Shown here in pieces: positions 45,489 to 53,828 of a stretch of DNA of 64,000 bases. The stretch covers positions 310,001-374,000 of the forward strand of contig NZ_JACHVC010000001.1 of NCBI RefSeq assembly GCF_014230145.1. The letters are read 5' to 3'. Positions within the stretch are counted from its first letter, which is position 1. Each line of letters starts with the position of its first letter. A model generated the notes under the pieces. That model had not been told where the DNA came from. It saw only the letters and a list, made by a program, of their open reading frames with translations, and did no database searches. The position numbers and the translations under genes were made by a program. The DNA comes from Pelagicoccus albus. Its GTDB lineage: Bacteria > Verrucomicrobiota > Verrucomicrobiia > Opitutales > Opitutaceae.

Positions 45489-46459
45489 TCAAACGCTTCG
45501 CTGCTCTCGCAGTACTCATTCTTGCCAATAAGCTGGCAGCCGTAGGTTTCGACCGCTTGACCTTTCAAAACGGTACCGAAATCGTGGCGGAAATACTCAA
45601 GCAGGACGACGAATTCGTGGTCTTGGACCTAGGATTTGACGTGATCAAGATCCCGAGCGACCAGGTCCTAACCATCGAGAAGGCCGATGAGGACCCAGTT
45701 GAAAAGACAACTGAAGACAACGGCCTGTACGCCACTGGGCATCTGAATGCTGCTCCTGTGAACGAACTGGTGAAGCGCTATGGCGATTCGGTGGTGATGG
45801 TTAAAACGCCAAGCGGTCTTGGCAGCGGCTTCTTTATTAGCCCCTCTGGGTACTTGATAACGAACTACCACGTTGTGGAACGTGAGACCGCTATCACGGT
45901 GAGCATTTTCAATAAGACCGAGGCCGGCTATGAGCGAAAAGAACTGAAGAAGGTTCGCATCGTCGCCCTTCATCCAGTGCGCGACCTCGCTTTGCTTCAG
46001 ATAGATGAAGAGGAAGCGGAAGGGATTGCGATCAAGCCCGTTATCTTATCGGAAGACGACGGTGTGGACGTGGGATCTCTGGTTTTTGCGATTGGAAATC
46101 CTTTGGGATTAGAGCGTTCGGTGAGCCAGGGAATCGTTTCTTCCCGAACTCGATCCATCGGCTACCTGAGATTTATTCAGACCGATGCCGCCATTAATCC
46201 GGGCAACTCCGGAGGTCCGCTTTTTAACTCTCGTGGCGAGGTTATTGGTGTCGCGTGCGCGGGACACGCCATGTTTGCCGGACTCGCTTTTGGAATCCCC
46301 GTGCAGGAGCTCATCGACTTCCTCGAGAACAAGGAAACCTACCTTTACGACTCCTCTTTCCCTCAAAATGGAGTGAAATACCTCGCTCCGCCTTTCCGCT
46401 CTTCAGAAGTGGAAGATCCAGAACCAACCAACTCGAACCCTAGTGAAAAACAGAACTAA
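45485..46459 (+). CDS. Exported S1C-type serine protease without PDZ domain
   Basis: The 324-residue protein has a signal peptide (residues 1-20), a small beta-rich domain (about 22-66, LTFQNGTEIVAEILKQDDEF), and a trypsin-like domain. The triad is H129 (LITNYHVVERE), D167 (LHPVRDLALLQID) and S242 (AINPGNSGGPLFN), as in HtrA/DegP. The PDZ domains of HtrA are missing; the sequence ends in a short hydrophilic tail. It likely degrades or processes exported proteins. It overlaps the gene before it (ATGA) and the gene after it (17 bases), so the three are one tightly coupled operon. Confidence 0.9.
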   Translation: MIKRFAALAVLILANKLAAVGFDRLTFQNGTEIVAEILKQDDEFVVLDLGFDVIKIPSDQVLTIEKADEDPVEKTTEDNGLYATGHLNAAPVNELVKRYGDSVVMVKTPSGLGSGFFISPSGYLITNYHVVERETAITVSIFNKTEAGYERKELKKVRIVALHPVRDLALLQIDEEEAEGIAIKPVILSEDDGVDVGSLVFAIGNPLGLERSVSQGIVSSRTRSIGYLRFIQTDAAINPGNSGGPLFNSRGEVIGVACAGHAMFAGLAFGIPVQELIDFLENKETYLYDSSFPQNGVKYLAPPFRSSEVEDPEPTNSNPSEKQN

Positions 46460-48248
46460 GCTCCTTTGCGGGCTCGCTTCGGTCGCTTCCTTTGCGACTC
46501 TTTCTTTTGCCGAACTCAACACGCCTTTCCAGTCGCTGCCGGAAGAGACCATCGTAGCGTTCCGTTTCGATAATTCTCCGGAGGCGATCGCCAAGTACGT
46601 AGACAGCACCAAGATTGGCCAGCTACTGCTGTCCGATGAAAAGATCGCCGAGTACAAGGCTTTCGTTGAGAAGCTAATCGATTCGGAAGATGCGGAGGGC
46701 AACTTTGCTCGCAAGCTGAGTGAAGTCGGGCTCGAGGTTGATGATCTCTACCAAATGGTGACGAGCCATATCGGCGGAGCCGTCGTAGATCACGAAGTTC
46801 CTGGACACCTCTCTATGCCGACCTTGCTCGTATGGGCGGAGATGAAGGACGGCGTTGCGGAACAGGCCTTCAATGCGATCCTCGAAGGCGCCGCGGAAAA
46901 CGAAGCCTTTGAAAGAATTGACCTCGACCTTCCCGGTGGCCCAGGGGCTCGTATTCGCGACAATGCTGATGGTTCCTCCTTTCTCATCGCCCAAATCGAG
47001 AACCGTTTCATTTTCGGCATTGGCCAGGTGCGTGAACCGATTCCAGACATGGAGGCCGCCCGCGTTTTCGAAGAAGCTGAGTTAGAGGCGTTGGGCCAGT
47101 TCTTGATGGCTCAGATCGAGGATGGGGGTGAGTTCTTGAGTTCCTACTACTCTGATCCCGGATTGAGCGAGGCTAGGCCAGATTTCGAGACGCGTCTGGA
47201 ATTGTTAGGCGACGTTTCAAAGCTTTTGGAATTTGTCCCGACTCCTGGCATCCGTGGAATCAAGGCATTGGGTGTTGAAGAGTTTACCAAGTTTGGCGTT
47301 TGGAGCGGTCTGAAAGACATGGAGGAACGCTCGGTCATTTTCCTCGGAGCTCCGGCTCCCCGCTCAGGGATCGCGAAGCTGCTGGAGAACGAGTTCTTCG
47401 AATTTCAGCCTCCGGCTTGGGTTCCGAGCAGCGTAAACGCCTACAGTGCTGCTTCCTTTGACATGATGAAGTTGTATGACTTCGCTCTCGAGACGGCCAA
47501 GAAATTCGCTCCGCCCGAGCAGGTCGAGCAGCAAGTCGCCATGGCTAACGGGCAATTGCAGATGATGTTGCAGGCCGATATTCCGACGCTTCTATCCGCT
47601 TTCGGAAATCGCATGCACGTGGTCGAGTATCCGATCGAGATCGAAACGATCTTGGGACCTGACGGCACGTCTCTCGACATTCCGCGTTCCTCGCAAGCGA
47701 TCGTTATGGACTTCTCGCGTCCTGAAATTTTGCAGGCCGGGATGGCTATGCTGGGCGGAATGGCTCAAAATCCGAACAGCGGTTTTGAGTTGATCGATGA
47801 GCAGGGATTCAGCGGTGTGCGTGTCAAAAACGATGTTCAAGGCACAGTTACCATAGCCCATGGCTTGGGTAAGCTCGTTTTCGCGGTGGGAGCGGATATC
47901 ACCTCAAGCCGCATTTTCTCAGCGCTGACCAATTTGCCTGAAGGCGAGGACGCGTTAGCCAATAGCCCCGAGCTTCGCGAGTATTTGGCAGACGGGGGCG
48001 TAAAGCCAGGGATGATGTTTAGTTTCTCTCGCGGCGAGCAGATGTTGAAGAACTTAGCCCCGGTTATGGAAAACCTCTCCGACACTATGCGAGCGTCGAG
48101 CGGCGAGGAAGCTGGCGAACTGATGGATGAGCTACTCGATTTGATGCCGAGTGAGGAAGAGCTCGAGGGGCTCTTGGGTATCGCTTTCAGCCGTGCTTAC
48201 TACAACGAGAGCGGAGTGGTGCTCGAAGGAGTAAACCAGTACAAATAG
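46443..48248 (+). CDS. Uncharacterised large exported protein
   Basis: The 601-residue protein starts at a GTG (46443), inside the end of the protease gene. A signal peptide (MKNRTKLLCGLASVASFA then TLSFA-EL) is followed by a mostly alpha/beta region with several blocks like ETIVAFRFDNSPEAIAKYV and GKLVFAVGADITSSRIFSAL (around residues 30-50 and 455-475). It resembles exported proteins of the DUF3352 kind in appearance, but I would not claim membership. The translational overlap with a protease and an FG-GAP protein suggests a shared complex or substrate relation. A strong terminator follows. Confidence 0.65.
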   Translation: MKNRTKLLCGLASVASFATLSFAELNTPFQSLPEETIVAFRFDNSPEAIAKYVDSTKIGQLLLSDEKIAEYKAFVEKLIDSEDAEGNFARKLSEVGLEVDDLYQMVTSHIGGAVVDHEVPGHLSMPTLLVWAEMKDGVAEQAFNAILEGAAENEAFERIDLDLPGGPGARIRDNADGSSFLIAQIENRFIFGIGQVREPIPDMEAARVFEEAELEALGQFLMAQIEDGGEFLSSYYSDPGLSEARPDFETRLELLGDVSKLLEFVPTPGIRGIKALGVEEFTKFGVWSGLKDMEERSVIFLGAPAPRSGIAKLLENEFFEFQPPAWVPSSVNAYSAASFDMMKLYDFALETAKKFAPPEQVEQQVAMANGQLQMMLQADIPTLLSAFGNRMHVVEYPIEIETILGPDGTSLDIPRSSQAIVMDFSRPEILQAGMAMLGGMAQNPNSGFELIDEQGFSGVRVKNDVQGTVTIAHGLGKLVFAVGADITSSRIFSALTNLPEGEDALANSPELREYLADGGVKPGMMFSFSRGEQMLKNLAPVMENLSDTMRASSGEEAGELMDELLDLMPSEEELEGLLGIAFSRAYYNESGVVLEGVNQYK

Positions 48249-48274
48249 AGCGAATCTAAATAGATTTTCAAAAT

Positions 48275-48308
48275 GCCGTCTATCCGTGGGATAGGCGGTA
48301 TTTTTTTG
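48275..48308 (+). terminator. Rho-independent terminator of the secreted-protein operon
   Basis: A 12-bp stem with two G-T pairs (TGCCGTCTATCC with GGATAGGCGGTA, 3-base loop) and seven T, starting 26 bases after the stop at 48248. Confidence 0.88.
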
Positions 48309-48386
48309 AGAAATTCGAATTTATCATTCCTATTCAGAGGACTCCTTACCAAAGTTCCTAGACGATCCGAGAAATAGAGCCCCTTT

Positions 48387-49709
48387 ATGATTTTTCGAAA
48401 AATTGCCGCTGTCCTGTCCGTAGCCTTTCTTGCGGCGCCACACAGTCAGGCTACTCAATCCGAACCGGTCGAGGGTGCCCCTATCTTTTTCGCGAGGGAT
48501 TTGTTGTCGGGTATTCAGCTGAGGACCGACACTTACCGAGTTTCGCCCTTGGTGGAGGTTAAGGACTTTGAGTACGAGTTCAGCATTTCCTCGAAGTACG
48601 GAAACTTTAAGCCGCGGGGAGTGGAGGAGCTAAAAGGACGCCTTCGCGAGATCGAAGCCATTGGCCGATTGTCAGAGGTCAGCCAAAGCGAGGCGTTCAC
48701 TAAGACCTTATCCAATAGCTTTACGGAGCCGGTTTCGACTACTCTTGGTGTGGCGCGTCGCCCCATCTCATCCGTTACCGGATTGCCAGGCGGGATCGTT
48801 CGCTATTTCGGAGGAAAGCTCTACCAAGTGCAACGTGGCGGAGGGAAGGCAATGGAGAAGGTTCGTGATTTCCGTAGCAAGGAGGAGGAGCCTGACGAGT
48901 CGGAGCTAGACGAGCCTGAGGAAAAGAAAAAGCGCGAGATCGGGAAGTCCGCCGGTAAGTTGAGCCGCAAGCATCTCGGTCACGATTCCTCGAAACGCAA
49001 ATGGGCGAGGGAGTTGGGTGTGGATCCTTACTCCGACAATCAAGCTTTGCAGGATGCCCTCGGTCGCATCGCCTGGGCTTCCAGTTTGGGCGGTTTCGCG
49101 GGGGACTTCGTCGTTCCTTCGAGTGAAGTGTTTTCCTACGCCGGAAAGGCTCGGCAATTGGTTTGGGATCGGCCTGCCTACCAAATTGAGCGAGAGATCA
49201 TGGATTTGCTCAAAAAGTACGGGGTCGAAAAGAATCTGATCGTCGCTTTTCGCGATTGTCCGACCTTTTCGCTGACCGAAAAACTGCAGCTGACTTTGGC
49301 GTTTCAGAATTTCAATACGCCATCGTCGATTAGGTTCTTAGTCGAATATGCCCTACTGGCGGAAAGTGAGGAAGACGCGGCTCTATTTCTCAGCACGGTA
49401 GATCTTCTGGTCGTCTACATTCGGGATGCTGGCGAGATCATCTCGATTGGCGAAAAGCGGGGCATGATCCGAGCCCGTTCCCGAGAGGGCTATGAAATTT
49501 ATCCGCTAGCTGTGGATTACCTGCATTGGACCCCCTTGGTCTACGATGCGTTGCTATCTCCAGAGCTTGAGTCTGAAAAGCGGGAGATTTGGGTGTCCGG
49601 AATCGTTTCGCCAGTAGCGAAGTCAAGACTCCGCCTCAATGGCTGGGAGGTCTTCGACCAGATCGAGCCCGTGGGCTCAGGCCAATCCGAGCAAAGCGCG
49701 AGCCGCTAG
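48387..49709 (+). CDS. Uncharacterised exported protein
   Basis: The 440-residue product has a signal peptide (MIFRKIAAVLSVAFLAAPHSQA), a block of small residues around 110-135 (TTLGVARRPISSVTGLPGG), then a strongly charged linker (SKEEEPDESELDEPEEKKKRE, about 166-186) and a helical second half. No family is recognised. It has its own promoter region after the terminator at 48275-48308. The last 33 bases overlap the convergent aroQ gene on the other strand. Confidence 0.62.
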   Translation: MIFRKIAAVLSVAFLAAPHSQATQSEPVEGAPIFFARDLLSGIQLRTDTYRVSPLVEVKDFEYEFSISSKYGNFKPRGVEELKGRLREIEAIGRLSEVSQSEAFTKTLSNSFTEPVSTTLGVARRPISSVTGLPGGIVRYFGGKLYQVQRGGGKAMEKVRDFRSKEEEPDESELDEPEEKKKREIGKSAGKLSRKHLGHDSSKRKWARELGVDPYSDNQALQDALGRIAWASSLGGFAGDFVVPSSEVFSYAGKARQLVWDRPAYQIEREIMDLLKKYGVEKNLIVAFRDCPTFSLTEKLQLTLAFQNFNTPSSIRFLVEYALLAESEEDAALFLSTVDLLVVYIRDAGEIISIGEKRGMIRARSREGYEIYPLAVDYLHWTPLVYDALLSPELESEKREIWVSGIVSPVAKSRLRLNGWEVFDQIEPVGSGQSEQSASR

Positions 49710-50105
49710 GAGGTATCCGTCTGTTCCAAGGCCGGCGATCACGCCTTTTGAGACTTCCGCGGTGTAGGAGTGGTGGCGGAAGGCTTCGCGAGTATGCACG
49801 TTGCTGATGTGAACCTCGACCACTGGGAGACCTGCTCCGCTGATGGCATCGCGTAGGGCTACGCTGGTGTGCGAATAGGCGGCTGGATTGAAGATCACTC
49901 CATCGAAGTCGGATTCAGCGAGCTCACTGAACTTGTCGACCAATGCTCCCTCGTGATTGGATTGGAAAAAGTCGAACTCCGCCTCGGGAAAGGAACTCTT
50001 CAGTTCCTCGGCGATGTCTTCCAAGGTTTTCGCTCCGTAAATCTCAGGCTCTCGTTTACCTAAACGGTTCAGATTTGGCCCGTTCAATACAGCGATCTTC
50101 TTCAT
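49677..50105 (-). CDS. aroQ: 3-dehydroquinate dehydratase, type II
   Basis: The 142-residue enzyme catalyses the third step of the shikimate pathway. It begins MKKIAVLNGPNLNRLGKREPEIYG, has the catalytic Tyr in the EIYG loop, VIFNPAAYSHTSVALRDA with the His, and VVEVHISNVHTREAFRHHS. Length and motifs are normal for type II, which forms a dodecamer. It overlaps the convergent exported protein gene by 33 bases at their 3' ends. Confidence 0.96.
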   Translation of the reverse strand: MKKIAVLNGPNLNRLGKREPEIYGAKTLEDIAEELKSSFPEAEFDFFQSNHEGALVDKFSELAESDFDGVIFNPAAYSHTSVALRDAISGAGLPVVEVHISNVHTREAFRHHSYTAEVSKGVIAGLGTDGYLLAARALLGLA

Positions 50106-50180
50106 AACGAGGAGTTTTGCTAGATTTACGACTCGATGTACACGCAGAAATGGAGGCTCCTCACCACGTGGAGGGGTTGT

Positions 50181-50936
50181 CTAAAGCGGGCATTCCGTTT
50201 TGATGAACTCCCACTTCAGCCCGAACTTTTTGGCTGCTTCGGCCGCGAGGGCTGCAACCCCGAAGGTTTCGGTGGCGTAGTGACCGCAGGCGTAGATGTT
50301 GAGACCGTTTTCCTGAGCGTAGTTAAAATGGTGTTGGCGGAGCTCACCGGTTACGAAGGTGTCGGCTCCAGTGCTTTTGATATGCTCCACGGCGCTAGCA
50401 CCGCTACCGGTTAGAACGCAAATCTTGCGTGGCTCTTTGGATCCAAACTCCATGCAGGAGAAGTTTTGGCCAAACAAAGCCTTCAAAGCGGCCCTCAGAT
50501 CGGCTCTGGAGCTCTTCCAAGAACCCAGCAGTCCTATGTCCGTACCCTCGTAGGGAAGGAAAGATCCAGTCGCTTCGATGCCCAGTTTTTTGGCCAGAAT
50601 GGCGTTGTTGCCAATCTCGCGGTGGGCGTCGAGGGGAAGGTGGCACGAATAGACGGCTAAGTTGCCGTTCACCAGGGTTTTCATCTTCTCGTACTCTGGG
50701 CCAACGTAGTGCTTCTGCCCCATCCAAAACATGCCGTGGTGCACGATCAGGAAGTCGATCTTGGCATCTACCGCTTTTTGGAAGGGGACGAGTCCAGCAT
50801 CTACGGCGGCTCCGATCTTAGTGACCATACCATCGTTGGCGAACTGCAGTCCGTTTAAAGCTCCGCTGAAATCTTTTACTTCATGCGTGCGGGCGCGTTG
50901 ATCACAGTAGGCGACAAGTTCGGAAAGTTGGATCAT
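50181..50936 (-). CDS. Nif3-like dinuclear metal centre protein
   Basis: From ATG 50936 (MIQLSELVAYCDQRARTHE) the product has 251 residues; an in-frame start at 51038 adds a spurious hydrophobic segment. The family metal-binding His and Asp residues are seen in DFLIVHHGMFW, YSCHLPLDAHREIGNN and DTFVTGELRQHHFNYA. VLTGSGASAVEHI is another conserved block. Nif3/YbgI proteins are hexameric with two metals; suggested GTP cyclohydrolase-like roles remain unsettled. Confidence 0.92.
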   Translation of the reverse strand: MIQLSELVAYCDQRARTHEVKDFSGALNGLQFANDGMVTKIGAAVDAGLVPFQKAVDAKIDFLIVHHGMFWMGQKHYVGPEYEKMKTLVNGNLAVYSCHLPLDAHREIGNNAILAKKLGIEATGSFLPYEGTDIGLLGSWKSSRADLRAALKALFGQNFSCMEFGSKEPRKICVLTGSGASAVEHIKSTGADTFVTGELRQHHFNYAQENGLNIYACGHYATETFGVAALAAEAAKKFGLKWEFIKTECPL

Positions 50937-51079
50937 GGACTTTATTCTATGGTATTCTGGGGATGCCCGGAAAAGGAAGAGCATCCCCAGAAGAGGGGCA
51001 AGGCCTGTTAAACTATAGATTAAGAATTTTGTCGCCAAGGGGCTTGGCCTGTAGATTTATGGGCTAAGGAATTTAGTTC

Positions 51080-51643
51080 ATGTACGACGAAACTCAGGAT
51101 GATTCGGAACCCTTGGTGGGATCGCTTTTGCTAGCGCACCCGCACTTGAAGGATCCGAATTTCGAGAGTTCGGTGGTGCTGCTCACCCAGCATGAAACCG
51201 AAGGTTCCTTGGGGGTGGTTTTAAACCAAGGTACCGGCGAATGTTTGGCCGAGTTGAGTTCCGATTTTGCGGCTCAGGGGCTGGGGGATATCCCGGTTTA
51301 TGTGGGAGGTCCTGTTAATCAGAACCAGATCATACTAGCAGCCTGGAAGCTTTTGCCGGACCAAGGGCAGTTCCAATTGCATTTCGGGATGGAGCCGACG
51401 GTAGCGAGCTCCAAGAAACAGACTGACCCAGATCTCGTATTTCGCGCTTTCAAGGGCTATTCCGGTTGGTCTGAAGGCCAGTTGGTGGGGGAGCTGGAGT
51501 CGAACGCCTGGGTGGTTTCGGATGTGGATGCAGATTCCATGTCTAAACTAGAAGGCCCGGACCTCTGGAGACATCTTATGATGGAAGCGAATCCAGAGCT
51601 TGGCTTGCTCACGCTTCTGCCCGAAGATCCAGATAGTAATTAA
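51080..51643 (+). CDS. YqgE/AlgH (UPF0301) family protein
   Basis: The 187-residue protein has the family start GSLLLAHPHLKDPNFESSVV and LLTQHETEGSLGVVLNQGT, followed by IPVYVGGPVNQNQIILAAW and a C-terminal GYSGWSEGQLVGELESNAWV. The family is widespread and its biochemical role is unknown. It lies just before the rpmJ-rpmE2 pair, with 100 bases between. Confidence 0.93.
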   Translation: MYDETQDDSEPLVGSLLLAHPHLKDPNFESSVVLLTQHETEGSLGVVLNQGTGECLAELSSDFAAQGLGDIPVYVGGPVNQNQIILAAWKLLPDQGQFQLHFGMEPTVASSKKQTDPDLVFRAFKGYSGWSEGQLVGELESNAWVVSDVDADSMSKLEGPDLWRHLMMEANPELGLLTLLPEDPDSN

Positions 51644-51703
51644 CAGTTGAGGCCCGTTAAATAGGGGGCTCGCGAAATCGAAGAAGATTTCCTGATTCCT
51701 CTA

Positions 51704-51732
51704 TTGACAGGGGGGAGACGACTCGTTCTCTT
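51704..51732 (+). promoter_or_regulatory. Possible promoter of the L36/L31 pair
   Basis: A perfect -35 box TTGACA (51704-51709) is followed after 17 bases by TCTCTT, a poor -10. If it is used, transcription would begin near 51739, only a few bases before the rpmJ ATG, i.e. nearly leaderless. No Zur-like palindrome is seen in 51644-51742. Confidence 0.3.
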
Positions 51733-51742
51733 TACGCCCCTT

Positions 51743-51868
51743 ATGAAAGTAGTGTCATCACTCAAGTCCGCCAAGACACGTCACCCTGACTGCCAAGTTG
51801 TCCGTCGCAAGGGTAGATTGTACGTGATCTGCAAGACCAACCCGCGTTTCAAGGCCCGCCAGGGTTAA
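51743..51868 (+). CDS. rpmJ: 50S ribosomal protein L36, zinc-independent type
   Basis: The 41-residue product reads [20 protein letters not shown], then [20 protein letters not shown] and a final Gly. The C-terminal NPRFKARQG and start MKVxSSLK identify L36. It is the longer form with only Cys17 and Cys30 (no C-x2-C pair), like the zinc-free paralogue. It sits 30 bases before the zinc-free L31 gene. There is no Shine-Dalgarno. Confidence 0.9.
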   Translation: MKVVSSLKSAKTRHPDCQVVRRKGRLYVICKTNPRFKARQG

Positions 51869-51898
51869 TTACGCTCTAAACCGCTTCATTCTTTCGCC

Positions 51899-52150
51899 GT
51901 GAAAAAAGGTATTCATCCAGATTACAACCCAACAGTCTTCGTCGACGTTTCGACGGGTAAGCAGTTCGTAACGAACTCCACTATCGCTGCCAAGGGACAC
52001 CAAACGGAAACCGTTGACGGCGTCGAGTGCATCAAGGTTTTCCGCGATATCACCATGGACTCTCACCCAGTCTACACCGGCGAAAAGCGTTTCGTCGACA
52101 CCGCTGGTCGCGTTGAGAAGTTCCAGAACAAGTTCCGTCGTCGTCGCTAG
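51899..52150 (+). CDS. rpmE2: 50S ribosomal protein L31 type B
   Basis: The 83-residue protein (GTG start; MKKGIHPDYNPTVFVDVSTG) has the type B features: HPVYTGEKRFVDTAGRVEKF and NKFRRR at the end, and no zinc-binding CxxC pair. Type B L31 replaces the zinc form when zinc is short in some bacteria, while others have it as the only copy. It follows rpmJ closely and ends in a terminator. Confidence 0.93.
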   Translation: MKKGIHPDYNPTVFVDVSTGKQFVTNSTIAAKGHQTETVDGVECIKVFRDITMDSHPVYTGEKRFVDTAGRVEKFQNKFRRRR

Positions 52151-52173
52151 TCGATTGGCAGACTCGAATTTCC

Positions 52174-52207
52174 AAACCCTTGGGCTCGCAGCCTGAGGGT
52201 TTTTTTG
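52174..52207 (+). terminator. Rho-independent terminator of rpmJ-rpmE2
   Basis: A 13-bp stem with two weak G-T pairs (AAACCCTTGGGCT with AGCCTGAGGGTTT, 3-base loop) runs into seven or so T. Confidence 0.82.
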
Positions 52208-52317
52208 TGGCTTTTGCCAAACAAGAAACTTGTAGGAGCTGGCTAGCTGGCGAATCTGTTGTCGGTCAACTCCACTATTGCCGGATAGCCGGTAGATGAA
52301 GCGTCCACTTATCAGAC

Positions 52318-52953
52318 ATGCCCAAGAAAATCCTATTTTTTGACTGCGACAGTACACTGAGTTCGATCGAAGGGATCGATGAACTCGCCCGTTTGCGAGG
52401 TGAGGAAACCTTTCGTGAATGCGAGAATATGACCAATCGAGCAATGGATGGTCATATCGCCATCGAGGATGTTTACGGAGCTCGCTTGGATCTCATCAAA
52501 CCGACCGCAGAAGAGTGCGAGAAGATTGGCCAACTCTATATCGATACCATCGAGTCCAGCGCCTTGGCATGTTTGGAAGAGGCTCGTTCGGCGGGGTGGG
52601 AGCCAATCATCGTGAGCGGCGGCCTCACTCAAGCAATCGCTCCTTTCGCCAAATTTCTTGGGATAGAGAAAGTCCGGGCGGTGGATCTCATTTTCGATGA
52701 GCAGGGTGGATATGCTGGCTTCGATGGAAACTGTCCGACCTCTCGTATGGGCGGTAAGATGAAAGTGATCGATGCGGACCGCTCGGAAGGAGATCTCGCT
52801 GTGATGGTGGGTGATGGCTCCAGCGATTTGGAAACCCAGCCTTATGTGGATCTGTTTATTGGATACGGAGGTTTTCTTGCTCGCGAGAAAGTGAAGTCCG
52901 AAGCGAAACAGTTTGTATACAAGCTGAGCGAAATCCCCGCCTTGCTTCCCTAA
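52318..52953 (+). CDS. serB: HAD-IB phosphatase, probable phosphoserine phosphatase
   Basis: The 211-residue protein has the HAD motif I FFDCDSTLSSIEG (Asp9 nucleophile, Asp11), motif II IIVSGGLTQAIAPFAKFLG (about residues 98-116), a Lys in GGKMKVIDA and motif IV VMVGDGSSDLE. This layout matches SerB, which makes serine from phosphoserine in the last step of its synthesis. serA and serC are not nearby, so substrate is by family only. menA follows after two bases. Confidence 0.85.
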   Translation: MPKKILFFDCDSTLSSIEGIDELARLRGEETFRECENMTNRAMDGHIAIEDVYGARLDLIKPTAEECEKIGQLYIDTIESSALACLEEARSAGWEPIIVSGGLTQAIAPFAKFLGIEKVRAVDLIFDEQGGYAGFDGNCPTSRMGGKMKVIDADRSEGDLAVMVGDGSSDLETQPYVDLFIGYGGFLAREKVKSEAKQFVYKLSEIPALLP

Positions 52954-52955
52954 AG

Positions 52956-53825
52956 ATGTTGGCCGACTGGATAGAGGCTGCTCGCCCTAAAACCTTGCCT
53001 GCTGCGGTGGTCCCGATCTTGGTGGGAACCGCGGAAGCTAGTCGCCTAGGCTTCTTTGATTGGTGGCCCGTTTTTGTCTGCCTAGTCTTTGCTTTGCTCA
53101 TTCAGATCGGCACCAACATGGCGAACGATTATTACGACCATGTGAAGGGGGCGGATACACCTGATCGTGTTGGCCCGGAGCGTTTGGTGGCCAGCGGACG
53201 TATCGAGCCGAAGAAAATGCTTTGGGTCTCTTTAGCGTTTTTTGCGGTAGCTTTCCTTTTTGGTTTAAATCTGGTTAGCTATCGTGGATGGGAGTTGATC
53301 GTGGTGGGAGTCTTGTCGGTGTTTTTTGGTTACGGCTACACTGGAGGGCCATTTCCACTAGCGTATCGAGGGCTTGGAGACGTTTTCGTAATTCTGTTCT
53401 TTGGTCTCGTTGCCACGGTAGGAACCGTTTACGTGGTAACTGGCGCTATTCCTTGGAGTTCCGTTCTGCTGGGCTTGGCTTTGGGTTTGTTGGCTAACAA
53501 CATACTGGTAGTGAACAACTACCGAGATCGAGAAACTGATTTGAAGGCGGATAAGATGACGCTGATCGCAAGGTGGGGGTTGAATTTTGGCTCTGCTCAA
53601 TATCGAGTTCAACTGGTCGGTGCCTTCCTTTGCATTGCTGTGTACGCCTCCGCCACGGGTAAGTTCGCTCATGCGATTCCGATTCTGATTTTTCCCCTCG
53701 GACTCAAGCTGGCATCCCTGATGGATAAGACGACGGGACCAGCCCTCAATGGAGTACTCGCGAAAACGGCGGCCTTTCTTTTGCTCTTTGGTATCCTTTG
53801 TTCAGGAAGCGTTTTCCTTGGATAG
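52956..53825 (+). CDS. menA: 1,4-dihydroxy-2-naphthoate prenyltransferase
   Basis: The 289-residue membrane enzyme attaches the polyprenyl tail in menaquinone synthesis. It begins WIEAARPKTLPAAVVPILVG, has the first prenyl-diphosphate motif NDYYDHVKGADTPDRVGPER (about residues 54-73) and the second NNYRDRETDLKADKMTL (about 187-203), with about eight membrane helices. It starts two bases after the serB stop (operon-like). It shows the organism makes menaquinone. It ends 3 bases before a convergent gene. Confidence 0.95.
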   Translation: MLADWIEAARPKTLPAAVVPILVGTAEASRLGFFDWWPVFVCLVFALLIQIGTNMANDYYDHVKGADTPDRVGPERLVASGRIEPKKMLWVSLAFFAVAFLFGLNLVSYRGWELIVVGVLSVFFGYGYTGGPFPLAYRGLGDVFVILFFGLVATVGTVYVVTGAIPWSSVLLGLALGLLANNILVVNNYRDRETDLKADKMTLIARWGLNFGSAQYRVQLVGAFLCIAVYASATGKFAHAIPILIFPLGLKLASLMDKTTGPALNGVLAKTAAFLLLFGILCSGSVFLG

Positions 53826-53828
53826 TCC

